Positions 49,986 to 61,424 of a DNA stretch of 64,000 bases are shown piece by piece. Position 1 is the stretch's first letter, and every line of letters starts with the position of its first letter. The notes under the pieces were generated by a model. That model did not search any database. It worked only from the letters and a program-made list of their open reading frames with translations, and had not been told where the DNA came from. The position numbers and the translations under genes were made by a program. Origin of the DNA: Cotesia glomerata. Lineage: Eukaryota; Arthropoda; Insecta; Hymenoptera; Braconidae. The stretch lies in NCBI RefSeq assembly GCF_020080835.1, contig NC_058162.1, positions 15,770,140 through 15,834,139 on the forward strand. Reading direction: 5' to 3'.

Positions 49986-50690
49986 GCCAGCTTTAAAGGA
50001 CCCTTTTAGCGATTTTACCAGAATTTTTTTTTAATTTATAAATCTTTGGGGTGGCAGGAAGAGTAGTTCCGGGGGAGTCAGCGGCTTGATGATTTTTTAT
50101 ATTGTGTGGAGTTGTTGTAGGAGTACTAAGAAAATCGCCAGCTTCAAAGGGCCCTTGTAACGATTTTTTTCGGATTTTTTATTAATATTATAAGTCTTTG
50201 AAGTGGCTGGAGGGGTAGTTCCGGGGGAGTTAGCGGCTTGATGATTTTTTATATAGTGTGAGGGTGTTGTAGGAGTCTTACAAAAAATCGCCAGCTTCAA
50301 AGGGCCCTCGGAAGGATTTTTTCTGAATTTTTTTTTTTTTTAAGTGGAAAACTTTGGGGTAGCTGAAGGGATTGATCCGGGGCAGCTAACGGCTTGATGA
50401 TTTTTTATATAGTGTGAGGGTGTTGTAGGAGTCTTACGAAAAATCGCTAGCTTCAAAGGGACCTCGGAAGGATTTTTTAAAAATTTTTTTCTTATTCTTG
50501 TAAAACTTTGGGGTGGCTGGAGGGGTAGTTCCGGGACAGCTAACGGCTTGATGATTTTTTATATAGTGTGAGGGTGTTGTAGGAGTATTACGAAAAATCG
50601 CCAGCTTCAAAGGGACCTCAGAAGGATTTTTTAAAAATTTTTTTTTATGCTATAAGTGTTTGGGGTGGCTGAAGGGGTAGTTTTTGCGTT
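49986..50690. repeat. satellite with five units of about 154 bp
   Basis: The word GCCAGCTTCAAAGGG (or one-base variants) starts at 49986, 50137, 50290, 50446 and 50600, spaced 151, 153, 156 and 154 bases. Each unit also has GGGGTGGCTG, TAGTTCCGGG, CGGCTTGATGATTTTTTATA and TGTTGTAGGAGT. The later units are more alike than the first. Confidence 0.93.
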
Positions 50691-52001
50691 TTGAGGAGCC
50701 AATTTATCATTTATAGGGCTTACTGTCTCTTCTTGAAACTGAAAAACCATTTTCAGTTTCAGGAGTAAAAAAATTTTTTTTTTGATTTTCGTTCATAAAA
50801 AAACGTTCGGAACTTCAGGTACATTATGTTTTAATTTTATTAATTTTTTTTTCGACTCAGTGAATGTAATGTTTCTATATAAAATCTCAAAAAAATTAGA
50901 ATTTCGTTATTTTAATACTTATATTTTAATTACTTTCAAAAAGGTGAAACGACTTTCTTATTTTTTTACAATGAAAAAAAAATTTTTTTTTAACTTACCT
51001 GTGTATTCATTTTAATGACTAAAGCAATTATTTTTATTTCCCGACGCAATTTCGATGAGCAGTAACATTTTTTTTATAAAATATTTTCAATTTATCCATT
51101 CATGTATTGTGACTTTAAGTTATAAATAAAAGTTATCTTCTTTCATTAGCATAAAAAATAAATAAAATTGGTATCAGCTGATTGAGTTACCGACTGATCT
51201 ATGAATATCAAAATAGTGATAGCAGCGCTGCGCGCGATGAGTGACGTCATTAAGAAAGTTTAAAATTTCATGATTGCATTTTAGTTTAAGAGATAAGTAC
51301 AAGTTCGGAAATTTAAATTATAAAAATATGTATTACCTTTACGCAATATCAAATTCAAAATAATTATCGTCAAAAATTGAATTAAAAATAAACTTTTTTC
51401 TGTTAAATATTTTCAATTTTTAGGGGAGATTTTTTTTGTTCCATTAACTTATAAACAGCATTGGTAAATATTTGACTGTAACTTTAATAATAATGAATGA
51501 AAACTGAAATTACGAAAATTATATCATTCTCCAATTTGATAATATTATATAAATAAATATAAATGTTAAATCTTCCAATAATTTCAGTGTCATATGAAAA
51601 AAAAAAGAAATATAAATAATCGTGTTTAAAAACTCATAGTTTTTCGGAAATTCTATTAAAATAATTAGTACGGTAACTTGATTTACTTTAAATAACATCT
51701 TGATAACTAACAATTTTTTTTTTTTTATAATTTAATCAAAATTAAAGCCGATCTTTATAATCATTTTACGATTAACGCAGATTTTCGTAGGTTCATATCC
51801 ATTAATTTGCTCAATATTTATCTTAATTGATATGCATATTCATGTCTTTGTAAATCTATTATATCTCAGTATTTTAACTTATAATCATTTACCAAATTTT
51901 TTTTTTAGTTTAATTACATTCACTAGATTTATTTATTTAATTTATTAAAATTAATACTTATAGACGAGAACAAAAAACATATTAACATATATATTACATA
52001 C
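50691..52001. other. interval without a recognised gene, probably host
   Basis: The interval is AT-rich with no transposon termini. A GC-rich island at 51222-51255 contains GCAGCGCTGCGCGCGATG and TGACGTCA, a perfect cAMP-response-element word, which could be promoter DNA. If the exon at 52002-52095 is real, this is the start of its first intron. Confidence 0.4.
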
Positions 52002-52095
52002 CATGCTTAGATGAACGAAGAGCCAGTCCATTAATCCTTTTGGATAACTCAGCACTTGCACGCTCAACAACTCCTTGAGCCGATATCGATGACAT
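52002..52095 (-). CDS. candidate first coding exon of a host gene
   Basis: On the minus strand an ATG at 52095 opens 31 codons, MSSISAQGVVERASAELSKR followed by INGLALRSSKH, and then runs into a donor site, ATG|GTATGT, at 52001. The segment is clearly richer in GC and in balanced codon use than its surroundings, and the context GAAGATATG is acceptable for a start. The peptide is hydrophilic and probably helical. I do not recognise the family. No second exon could be identified downstream (toward lower coordinates), so the intron would be long and could contain much of the transposon cluster. A gene is inferred from composition and the splice donor only. Confidence 0.5.
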
Positions 52096-53142
52096 ATCTT
52101 CACTTTATTTTTTTACGTTTGAATGCTAATAAAGCTTTCGTTAATTAGCACAAAATATCATATAACGTTGTATTATCCTTAGATTTTTGTTGTTGTGCAA
52201 TATCTAATACGAGTATACATATTTTTTCGTTATTCTTTCAATGTATTTAATTTATTACTTCACAAAGCTTGAAACAAATACAAATATTTTTCTAAGAATT
52301 TTTATTGCATTTAAAAACAATTTTGTTCTTGATATATTTTAAAGATTATTTTTTATTGATGGAATCACTGAGCACTTGAGGGTATGTAGATTTTTAAATA
52401 CATAGAGAATAATTAAAACTTAATTTCATATTTGTTAATCGTTTTTCAAATTGTATCCTATTTTAAAATAACTAGACACTCAAAGTAAAGTAAATCAATA
52501 CTGTCAGACTCACAGACTCGTAGCATGAAGGTGTCTTGCTTATTATTCTCGATAAATTTTCACTTGATTATTTTTTATGACGATTAACAAACATCGATTA
52601 CTCGTCATATTTGTATACCTTTTTCTATATTTAAAGTATACTTTATATCTTTAAAGAAACTATTAAATTATTATAAATAAATACGTTCATGTTAAAAAAA
52701 TAATCATTAAAGCATTAGTATTACAAACAACATTAGAGAAATACAGACGTTAAATTTTGTTTATGGACACACTAAGTAACAAATATCAACATGGTTGTAT
52801 TGTCCACTTTATACTAAATCGATACTTTTCGCTTCGTCGTATTTGTCTCATAACCCCTCTCCCCGATTATAATAACGAAATAAATATAAGCGCCTGCGTC
52901 AACTTTTGATTCACTAGTATTTAAATATATTTAAAAATTTTTTTCAAAAATCCCGCCATCTCATACAAATTTTCAGCTGATTCTGAACTTTTAAGAAGAC
53001 AAGTGCCCACTTTGATTATCTCAATAAGTAGTGTTGATTGACAAATTATTTTATATTATAAAAAAATATGATTATCGTTTGTTTTGAATAAGGAATTTTT
53101 AAAAATAAAAATTGAAAGGTTATTTTTACTTCTCATCTTGTA
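52096..53142. other. AT-rich interval between the two host exon candidates
   Basis: No open frame or transposon end was recognised. A GC-richer patch (ACCCCTCTCCCCGATTATAA at about 52854) could be the upstream promoter region of the gene starting at 52095. Confidence 0.4.
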
Positions 53143-53242
53143 TTTATTTCAATAATAATATATCGTTGTAAATGATGTACAATCATGTAAAAAACTTAAC
53201 GAATTAAATAATCTTCAAACCAGCCATGGCGTTTTCGAGGAC
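53143..53242 (-). CDS. candidate last coding exon and poly(A) signal of a host gene
   Basis: On the minus strand TTTGATTACAG precedes GTCCTCGAAAACGCCATGG at 53242, and the frame PRKRHGWFEDYLIR ends in TAA at 53198-53196. AATAAA follows at 53148-53143, about 50 bases after the stop, as expected of a 3' end. A donor at 54046 (ATGCAG|GTAAAT) is in matching phase and has an ATG just before it, which would make a very short protein; a longer upstream exon could equally exist outside what I can recognise. No family is known to me. Confidence 0.35.
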
Positions 53243-53791
53243 CTGTAATCAAATATTATTAATATGTTTTTTAGTTATTGTTACTTTATTTGTGTTTCAA
53301 TTATTATTAAGTGAATTGGAAAAAGAAATCTGACTTTGAAGGTCAGCCAAAATTTTTTGCTGTTTCTGAACTCGAAAATTTTTCTTACTATTTTCTTAGC
53401 AAATTTTTCATTATTTATTACGAAATCTCTAACCTCAAGGAATTATGTACTTTTGTTAGAATTTATCAATTAAGAAAATCGGACTGATAACGAAAATGTT
53501 TCATAAAGGTTTTCTCATTATTCCATTGGTAATCGCAATTAAAATAAAATTTATTAAGATTTTTTAAGTTTAAACTTGTTTTGAGCAGTAAATTTATTTT
53601 ATTTTTAATGAACGAAAAAAATCTTAAAAACGAAAAATAAAATTTTGTGTTTTCAAATTTTCAATCGTGAAATCGCATAGACTAGTATAATTACTGATAC
53701 TTTACTTCTCACAAAAATTAAAGGAGCAAAAAAAATTTCCTAATTTTTCGATGATTTTTAAAAAGCTGTATTTAAGGTAGTACACCACAGA

Positions 53792-53991
53792 TATTCGCTC
53801 TGTGCGCCTGGGCGGAGCATACATATACTACTTTGAAAATAAGTGAGTATTGTGTATACGTATAGTGCCATGAGCCCCCAAAAACGCCCGAGCCCCCTTT
53901 TTGGTGGCGCTGTCAGTATGCATGAATACACTAATACTATTAATGCAGAAGTGTTAGAATTTTAGCTCCGCCCACGCGCACAGAGCGAATA
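53792..53991. mobile_element. 200-bp MITE with 27-bp inverted ends
   Basis: TATTCGCTCTGTGCGC plus TGGGCGGAGC (53792-53818) is inverted at 53965-53991 with one mismatch. The centre is GC-richer than its surroundings (CCCGAGCCCCCTTTTTGG). It lies in what would be the intron of the 53.2-kb gene. No coding potential is seen. Confidence 0.82.
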
Positions 53992-54046
53992 ACAAGTGTC
54001 AAATATGAACTACAAAGACTTTTTTCATTTACATAGTAAATTTACC

Positions 54047-54845
54047 TGCATAACCTAACATTTGAGAAGAAGAGATAGAGATCGATAATTTTTGACAATT
54101 TTTCATTAATTATTACTATCACATGCTTTGAATCTGTACTTTTAATGATGCAAAATATTCTATGTGTTATTTCTCTTCGTTACACAAATTTTGATTGATA
54201 TCTGAACGGTGCTTTTTTGTAACATCAGTAATCCCTCATAAGGATTAATGGTAATGACAAATTTTTTTTTATATTAATATCTTTTTTTTGGTTTCCTGCA
54301 ACTCTTTAAGAATTTAACTGGTTATATTATCTGATTATAATGTACTAAGGTAAAATACCTAGTACTTGAACAGATTTTTGAATTAAATATTAATACAAAA
54401 TTGTGACACTTATTATAAGCAATATCCGTATTTTAACATCATTTGTTGACTTTTTAAAATTCTACATCGATATAATTATATTTTAGTTAATTTAAAAGTT
54501 GGTATATTGAGAATAGCCGATAGATGCTACTTTTACTATGAAAATGGTATTAAACATTAAAACTTTCAATCAGTAAAAAAAAAACGACATATGATCATTT
54601 TAAGCAATAGAAAGCGCCATTCGGATCCACCCGAGATTAAAGATAGATTTCAATTTTTTGTCATCACGATTTTTATGATTTTTTTAATTTTAATAATTTT
54701 CGTGTGGCTGCCATTCCTAAACTAATCGACTAATTTTATCCATCTTCGAACTCAATCAACGTAATCGTCTAAAGAATATGTGTGACAAATTTCATCTAGA
54801 TCCGTTAAGAACTATAGACACAATCGCGGCAACATCCCGCGTTAT
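54047..54845. other. AT-rich interval without a recognised feature
   Basis: I see neither genes nor transposon ends. The sequence leads into the (TA)n tract at 54846. Confidence 0.4.
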
Positions 54846-54880
54846 ATTATATATATATATAGCATATATATATATATATA

Positions 54881-54975
<95 letters not shown>

Positions 54976-55000
54976 CGTTTTACTAGTTTTTATATATATA
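54846..55000. repeat. (TA)n microsatellite left of element H
   Basis: This is a TA tract with short GCATATAT, TACACACA and AACGTTTTACTAGTTTT interruptions. It ends exactly at the TTAGGGTGC terminus of element H. Confidence 0.9.
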
Positions 55001-56069
55001 TTAGGGTGCTTCAAAAAAACTTTTTAATTTTTTTTTTAACTCTTACCCTCTCAAATGTTTCTATTTGATATAAAAAAAATCCTCACCAAACAAGAGCCCT
55101 ATAGCTCAACTCTAAGGGGTCGCTATTTTTATTTCAGTTTCCCATTTAATTAACATGGGAAAAATTCTTTTTTTTTTTTAAATTGAATTTACACATAATT
55201 TACGCAATTTTTTACAAAAAACGATTTTATATTCTTAAAGTAGCGTCTGAGCTTTACAAAACTCTAAGACAAAGTATGATTATCGCTACAAAAAGACTAG
55301 TTACAGCCAGTTAAAAATGACTCAATTTCGAAATTTAAAGAAATAGTTGGCAATTGGGTCATTCCATGTCAAATCGACAAATAGTTGGAATCGATCTCTT
55401 TTTTTTTTTATTTTTTGGACATGATCTCAAAGTCATCCTTAACGCATGAGAAATAAAAAAAAAAGTTAAAATTAATTTATTATTCAATATTTCCACGTGA
55501 TGCATTCAATTTTTAATCCTCAAAATTACAATACTATGTACCTGCATAACTTTACCTAATTTAAAAGTTGTTAAAAACGAAAAAAATTTTTTTTGAAATT
55601 CAAAAATTGATATTTTTGAAAAAAAAAACCTGTTACGTTCTCAGAATTTCGCCTAAAATTATTTTTTTTGATTACTTTATAAATATTATATTTTTAATAA
55701 ATATATCTCGTTAAATTCTCCGAATGCACATTGAGAGATGTCCGTTGCTTCGCTGGTGGCTTGATCAGCAGCTTGGTAACGGAAGTCTCGCGATAAGGCA
55801 TCAGCAGAGAGTCACCGCGGCCGCGGATAGTCCAAACATCTTACGTCAGCATGGGACCCGGGCCTCGGTGACTCTCTCAGGGAGTAACCTGAGCTGCAAA
55901 CATGGCTGAAAAACTGTTTATAAAAAACTAATCTGTAGCTAATTCAGTCAGTAGATCCAGAGACTCTCTAGTGTAAAGAGCTCTGCCCTCCGACTTGAAT
56001 CTCTCCAGATCCTATTATCCGAATAAATACCAACTATAACGAATACATAGTCCACTATACTTATTATGG

Positions 56070-56235
56070 GGGCGAGCGCTTAACAAGCTGTTCCACCCCA
56101 AATAAGAAAACCTTTCGGCGGGAGCGCTAGCCAGCGTTCCGCCAACTTAACCCATCCTGCTGGTCGAGCGCTTATCAGCGTTCACCAGGTTCCAGTCTCT
56201 TCGGTGCGAGCGCTAGCCAGCGTTCCGCCAACACC
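56070..56235. repeat. four 45-bp repeats with GAGCGCTAGCCAGCGTTC core
   Basis: GAGCGCTTAACAAGCTGTTC, GAGCGCTAGCCAGCGTTC, GAGCGCTTATCAGCGTTC and GAGCGCTAGCCAGCGTTC begin at about 56075, 56121, 56166 and 56209. Each unit is nearly its own inverse, so a chain of short hairpins can form just before the ORF at 56250. Confidence 0.8.
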
Positions 56236-56249
56236 AAATCCTCCAGTTC

Positions 56250-56753
56250 ATGTCTCGAGGAAGGCGATCGCGTCGATCCGGTCGCTCGGTACAACGGGGC
56301 CGTCGTCTCTTAGCCCAACCGTTCAGTTTGTTGGCAATTAATAACACAAACCCAGTTGAACCGGAAGTAGAGGTAGTGCGGGCAACGAAACCGTCGTTGC
56401 GAATAATTGACAACGAAATACTCGTCGAACCGCGTGTGAAAGTAGTACGAACCGCCGAAGAAGACTCTCCAAAATCACCGCCTTCTTCGTACCAGGGTCA
56501 AGAGGGTCAGTCCATTCCAATCAACAACAACCGCCCTGCCTTCTGGACGGACATCACCAGGACTTGGACACTGACTCCCGTTGAGATTCCCGAAGTTCGG
56601 CCACCAGGAGGAGTCATCCCGGTCGACGACCCTCGATACGGATACTACTCCGAGGAGTATTTCCAGAAGACCGGCCACGACACGTACCCGCCTTTCGAGG
56701 CTAACTCGTTAGAGAAACGGGGTATTATTTGGGCTGACTTATGGGGCCAATAA
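56250..56753 (+). CDS. 167-residue protein of unknown function in the LTR-like insert
   Basis: The frame begins at ATG 56250 right after the 45-base repeats and is open to 56753. The N-terminus is very basic (MSRGRRSRRSGRSVQRGRRL), the middle is Val/Glu/Pro-rich, with PEVEVVRATKPSLRI and the near-repeat EPRVKVVRTAEEDS, and the C-terminus has aromatic-rich words, PRYGYYSEEYFQKTGHDTY. Codon use is balanced and GC-rich, unlike the flanking AT-rich DNA, which supports real coding. The stop is followed at once by AATG|GTGAGT, a good splice donor. No zinc knuckle, protease or polymerase motif is present. It could be a small gag-like or an accessory protein; I do not recognise it. Confidence 0.45.
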   Translation: MSRGRRSRRSGRSVQRGRRLLAQPFSLLAINNTNPVEPEVEVVRATKPSLRIIDNEILVEPRVKVVRTAEEDSPKSPPSSYQGQEGQSIPINNNRPAFWTDITRTWTLTPVEIPEVRPPGGVIPVDDPRYGYYSEEYFQKTGHDTYPPFEANSLEKRGIIWADLWGQ

Positions 56754-57727
56754 TGGTGAGTCCCTAAAATATTAGTTAGGTAAAGTAAGCTCATCTGTGA
56801 CGGCACACCGGGGGTCAATAGATCACCCAATGATGCCAAACCTGAATTTATTCGACAGTTCTTAATTTAATTTTTTCTTTCAATTTAAAAATCGTCCCTA
56901 CCAATTTAAAGGCGTAATAAAATAAATACTAAAAATTGAGAACGTAACACACCCTTCTAAAAATTTCAGAATATTTTAAGATGAGTAGAATGTATTATAC
57001 AAAAAAAATTGAGCTAAAATTTTAACTTCGATTGTCATTTTTAACGATTTTCAAAAATTCAAAATTTGACAAATTTGGCATTTTTTAAAATTTTTTTCCA
57101 AAATATTTCTTTTTCAATAACCCTAAGTGTCCCCTTTTAAACAAACAAAAGGCCGTTCCTATATCTACCATAGCGTTCGAGATATTACAAAAACAAAATT
57201 GAAAAACTGGAAAAATCGCGAAATTTTGAATTTGCATATCTTTTGAAAAAAATTTTTTTATTGTTTTTCCTTTGGCAGAACTTTATTTTATGATAAACGA
57301 AAACTTCTGACCAAAATTTGTCCAAATCGAAAGAGATCGATTCCAACTAATTGTCGATTTGACATGAAATGACCCAATTGCCAACTATTTCTTTAAATTT
57401 CGAAATTTAGTCATTTTTAAATGGCTGTAACTAGTCTTTTTGTAGCGATAATCATACTTTGTCTTAGAGTTTTGTAAAGCTCAAAAACACTACTTTAAGA
57501 ATATAAAATCGTTTTTTGTAAAAAGTTGCGTAAACTATGTGTAAATTCAATTTAAAACAAAAAAGAATTTTTCCCATGTTAATTAAATGGGAAACTGAAA
57601 TAAAAATAGCTACCCCTTAGAGTTGAGCTATAGGGCTCATGTTTGGTGAGGATTTTTTTTATATCAAATAGAAACATTTGAGAGAGTAAGAGTTAAAAAA
57701 AAAATTAAAAAGTTTTTTTGAAGCACC

Positions 57728-57730
<3 letters not shown>

Positions 57731-57811
<81 letters not shown>
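57731..57811. repeat. (TA)n microsatellite between H and I
   Basis: This is an uninterrupted TA tract separating two TTAGGGTG elements. Confidence 0.95.
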
Positions 57812-57815
<4 letters not shown>

Positions 57816-58171
57816 GGTGTGCCAAAAAAATCAACTAATTTTTTTTTTCAAAAAGTTCTTGTAATTTCGTTAGAAGATACCACAATAAAAATTCAGTTAA
57901 AATTTGAGCCCTTAATATCAATATTTAGAGGTCGCGAACTGAATTTTTCGATTTTTCATTAAATTAACACGGAAAAAAAATTTATAGACAGTTTGGATTT
58001 TTATTTCTCTTGATTGAACCAACTTGATCGAACGAACAATCAATATTTTTATAGGAAATTGAACGCTGAATAAAAAAGGTCTTTTATCATTTTTTGATAA
58101 ATTCAATCCTTCGAAAGTTATTCGAGGTTAAACTTAAGCTTATTGCGAATTTGTGAATTATTTCACTTTTA

Positions 58172-59630
58172 GGGTAAATTTATTACACCGGCATACGAAA
58201 AAAAAAAAAGTTGTTTGTACTTTCGACCGGACCCACCTACCGACATATTTTTCGACCCGTTGAATCCAGATTTGGAGTCTGTTTGGCCCAGTCACCGTCT
58301 AGATTTGAGTAAAATCTGAATCTAAATGTTAATTATCTCGTCTTACTACGAATGGGAATTACTTCTTGTATTAGTATACTCTCCAGTAGGAGGTGCCCTG
58401 GTTGCAGACACAAGCGATCGTAAGGAATTTTTAATGGACCCAAGATTCGAACTCTATTTCAGGATGTAAATTTTATAGGAAAACTGAACGAGACGGAGAG
58501 TAGCTTGGGTTAGTTTCAAAAATGTGTCTCAAAACTTTTTAGGAAGTAAAAAATGCGAAAACTACAGGACGTTAGTAGAAGAATAGGTGACAAATTGCAA
58601 AAATTTAGGTCGCTTAATGAACCCCACACTACACTGATAAAAAAATTGACTAGACTCAAGAGCCAAACTCTTGAACCAAGAACACTATTTTGAAGAAAAT
58701 GATATTCTTGAGTCAAGAGAATAAATTCTTGAGCTAAGAAATTATTCTTGGTCTAAGAAAATTTTTTTGAGTCAAGAATTTATACTCTTGACCCAAGAAA
58801 ATATTTTTCTTCAAAATGGAATTCTTGGTTCAAGAGTTTGGCTTTTGAGTCAAGTCAATTTTTTTATTAGTATACACTTTATGGATTCTCATGTCGACCA
58901 CTGACAGATTTTTGCTGGATGCTAATAAGAGAAGTACCAGAAGAATACAGAAAACGTAAAAGGAACACACTGCGTAGGTCATTTTAAGATAAAAAAGTTC
59001 GATACAAACAAACGACTGTTTGAAATTCGTAAATATGGTTTTATACCTTCTCCTTACATTCTATTTTCTATAAATTTTAAAAATTTGTCAATTTTTTAAT
59101 TCTAAGATCATATTCCATCCATGAAAATACACCCAAGTCATTAATAATCGTGTTTAATAAATTATTTCTTATATTTACAACTGCAATTTTCCCGATTTTT
59201 TTGATTTTTAAAAATTTTGAAACGTTACTGGCGTAAAAAAAAACTTTAGATTCTAATTCATACTCAATCTGAATCCAAAAAATTTTTTTCATCGATAATT
59301 TCGATTTTTTTTGATTTATTGAAATTTTTTTCGGTTTTTCGCAATTTTTTTCAAATGTTAACGGCTCAACGGGCTAATTAACATTCAGATTCAGATTTAG
59401 TGAATTGAAGTACATAAAAATCATACTTGCTCCGGGTCCACAAAAATTTTTTCATCGTGACTGCATTTGCCTTTTTTTGGGTTTTTTGAATTTTACTCAA
59501 ATCTAGACGGTGACTGGGCCAAACAGACTCCAAATTTGGATTCAGCGGGTCGAAAAACATGTCGGTAGGTGGGTCCGATCGAAAGTACATACAACTTTTT
59601 TTTTTCGTATGCCGGTGTAATAAATTTACC
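58172..59630. mobile_element. G2: second G-family palindromic element
   Basis: The ends GGTAAATTTATTACACCGGC and its inverse, followed by the same internal words as G1 (GACTCCAAATTTGGATTCAG; CGACATGTTTTTCGACCC), define the copy. Inside, 58561-58620 (AGAATAGGTGACAAATTGCA) and 58915-59030 (GCTGGATGCTAATAAGAGAA; AACACACTGCGTAGGTCATT) match the orphan-gene fragments of G1. A small MITE lies between them. Confidence 0.72.
58636..58871. mobile_element. small palindromic MITE inside G2
   Basis: AAAAAAATTGACTAGACTCA and AAGAGCCAAACTCTTGAACC on the left are inverted at the right border. TACACT at 58630-58635 and again at 58872-58877 may be the target duplication. A related copy lies at 61204-61424. 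Internally it repeats TCTTGAGTCAAGA-type words. Confidence 0.65.
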
Positions 59631-59987
59631 GTAAAAGTGAAATAATCCACAAATTTGCAATAAGCTTAACTTTAACCTCGAATAACTTTCGGAGGATTGA
59701 ATTTATCAAAAAATGATAAGAGACCTTTTTTATTTAGCGTTCAACTTCCTATAACAATATTGATTGTTCGTTCGATGAAGTTGGTTCAATCAAGAGAAAT
59801 AAAAATCCAAACTTTCTGGAAATTTTTTTTCCGTGTTAATTAAACGAAAAATCGAAAAATTTAGTTCGCGACCTCTAAATATTGATATTAAGAGCTCAAA
59901 TTTTAACTGAATTTTTATTGTGGTATCTTCTAACGAAATTTCAAAAACTTTTTGAAAAAAAAAATTTGTTGATTTTTTTGGCACACC

Positions 59988-60098
<111 letters not shown>

Positions 60099-60300
60099 AA
60101 AACTAGCCGATTGTAAACTTTGTGAATTGTAAAATTAGCCGTTTCTAAATTTCTCGTAATTCTTGAACGGATCGACGGATCAAAAAACGATTTGAGGCAT
60201 CTAAAAGGACTTCCATAAATTTAGTTTTTCTGAAAATAAGAGCAGATTCGACCGACCCATTCAAAACCTTTTTTTAAGTAAACTGAAGTATACGCATAGA
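60099..60300. other. gene-free interval
   Basis: AT-rich, including TTCTTGAACGGATCGACGG, which resembles the internal words of D repeats and some Helitron-related sequences. No feature could be defined. Confidence 0.4.
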
Positions 60301-60623
60301 GGAAAGTACCACGGGGCCTAGCTTGGCCCAGCCTTGGCTCAACTATGTAAGACTCTGGGCCAAGCTTGTAAGCCAGGCTTGGCCCAGTCCTTGTTGAAGT
60401 CTGGGATGATAACGATGGGCCAAGCCTGGTTACCAGGACTGGCCTACGCCTGGTTACCAGGGTTGAGCCATAGTTAATTTTCAAGTCTGGGCCATGCCAT
60501 TTGATAAAAAATGATAAAAAAGAATTATTGGAATGTTATTTTTTTATTTTATTTTGTAAGTAAAGTAAATTCAAACCTAACTGTTGCTAATTATAAGAAA
60601 TAAAGTGTGAAAATCATATCCGT

Positions 60624-60695
60624 TCTTCTAATCGAGATTCGAACCCGAGCCGCGCGCTTGCCAGACCGATAACTAACCCCTACACCGTACGACCG
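60624..60695 (-). tRNA. tRNA-like sequence, probably a repeat head
   Basis: On the minus strand GTGTAGGGGTTAGTTATCGG (A box region) and CTCGGGTTCGAATCTCG (B box and T arm) are clear. The acceptor halves do not pair well, so a functional tRNA is unlikely. Confidence 0.45.
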
Positions 60696-61203
60696 ATAAG
60701 TTGATGCACATCTTATTATTCTGATAAGCTAAATCTATATAGTGACGAAGTGTGACGGTTTATTATTTATATAATTTATGTTATTTAATATTGTGTTTCG
60801 GTGAAAATTAACTATTTTTTACAAATGTTTATTATAGTTAAAAAAAATGAAAGAGTCAAGTTGTTATATTACTTTAAACTTTGTACATCGTTCTGTATAT
60901 TTTTAATATCTTATGATAAATTTTCATGTTTAAAATTATCAATATTAAAAATTCAACTGTAAATTATTATATTTTAATTTTTTTAAGACTACATCAATTT
61001 TGACGATATGCAATTGTCTTGGTTAAATAATAAATTTTAAATTTTAGAATTTGTTAGCAAATATTCGTTAAACAATAAATGTTTACTGTTTAAAATTCTA
61101 TTACTTAATGATTTATTAAGTTTGAATTTCCCATTGAATGGCTAAGGCTAGGTTACCCAATTCTGGCTCAAGTCTTAGTTGCCATTCAACGCCCATGGCT
61201 ACA

Positions 61204-61424
61204 AAGAAAAAAAAATTTACTTAAATCAAGTAAATAATTTTTAAGAATTTCATCTTCTTGATTTGAGTAGAAAAATTCTTAAACTAAGAAATTTTTCTCG
61301 ATTTAAGTAAATTTTATTTAATTAAAGAATTTTTCGTTTTGATTGAAGACAATTAAACTCTTCAAAGTTATTTTCTTGGTTCAAAAATTTTCTCTTGAAT
61401 TAAGTTAATTTTTTTTTTTCAGTG
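61204..61424. mobile_element. small palindromic MITE in the foldback element
   Basis: The sequence alternates TTCTTGATTTGAG- and AAATTTTTCTCGATTTAAG-type words and is bordered by AAAAAAAAATTTACTT and AGTTAATTTTTTTTTT. Layout and word use match the MITE at 58636. It interrupts the GGCCCAG repeat array. Confidence 0.5.

Larger units (their letters stand above)
55631..56949. mobile_element. LTR-like insert with 13-bp inverted ends inside H
   Basis: It begins TGTTACGTTCTCA and ends TGAGAACGTAACA, an inverted pair obeying the TG...CA rule. At 1319 bp and much richer in GC than H, it could be a solo LTR. The flanking five bases (AAACC, CACCC) match only partly, so the target duplication is not proven. 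It carries four 45-base repeats and an open frame of 167 codons. Confidence 0.65.
55001..57731. mobile_element. H: palindromic element with TTAGGGTGC ends in (TA)n
   Basis: TTAGGGTGCTTCAAAAAAAC at the left is inverted at 57712-57731. The arms remain complementary for about 400 bases (AGTTGAGCTATAGGGCTC; TGTCAAATCGACAA; TTGGAATCGATCTCTTT). (TA)n borders both ends. The core beyond the arms is AT-rich and non-coding apart from an LTR-like insert at 55631-56949. No transposase is seen. Elements of the same kind end at 20170 and start at 57812 and about 62191. Confidence 0.82.
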
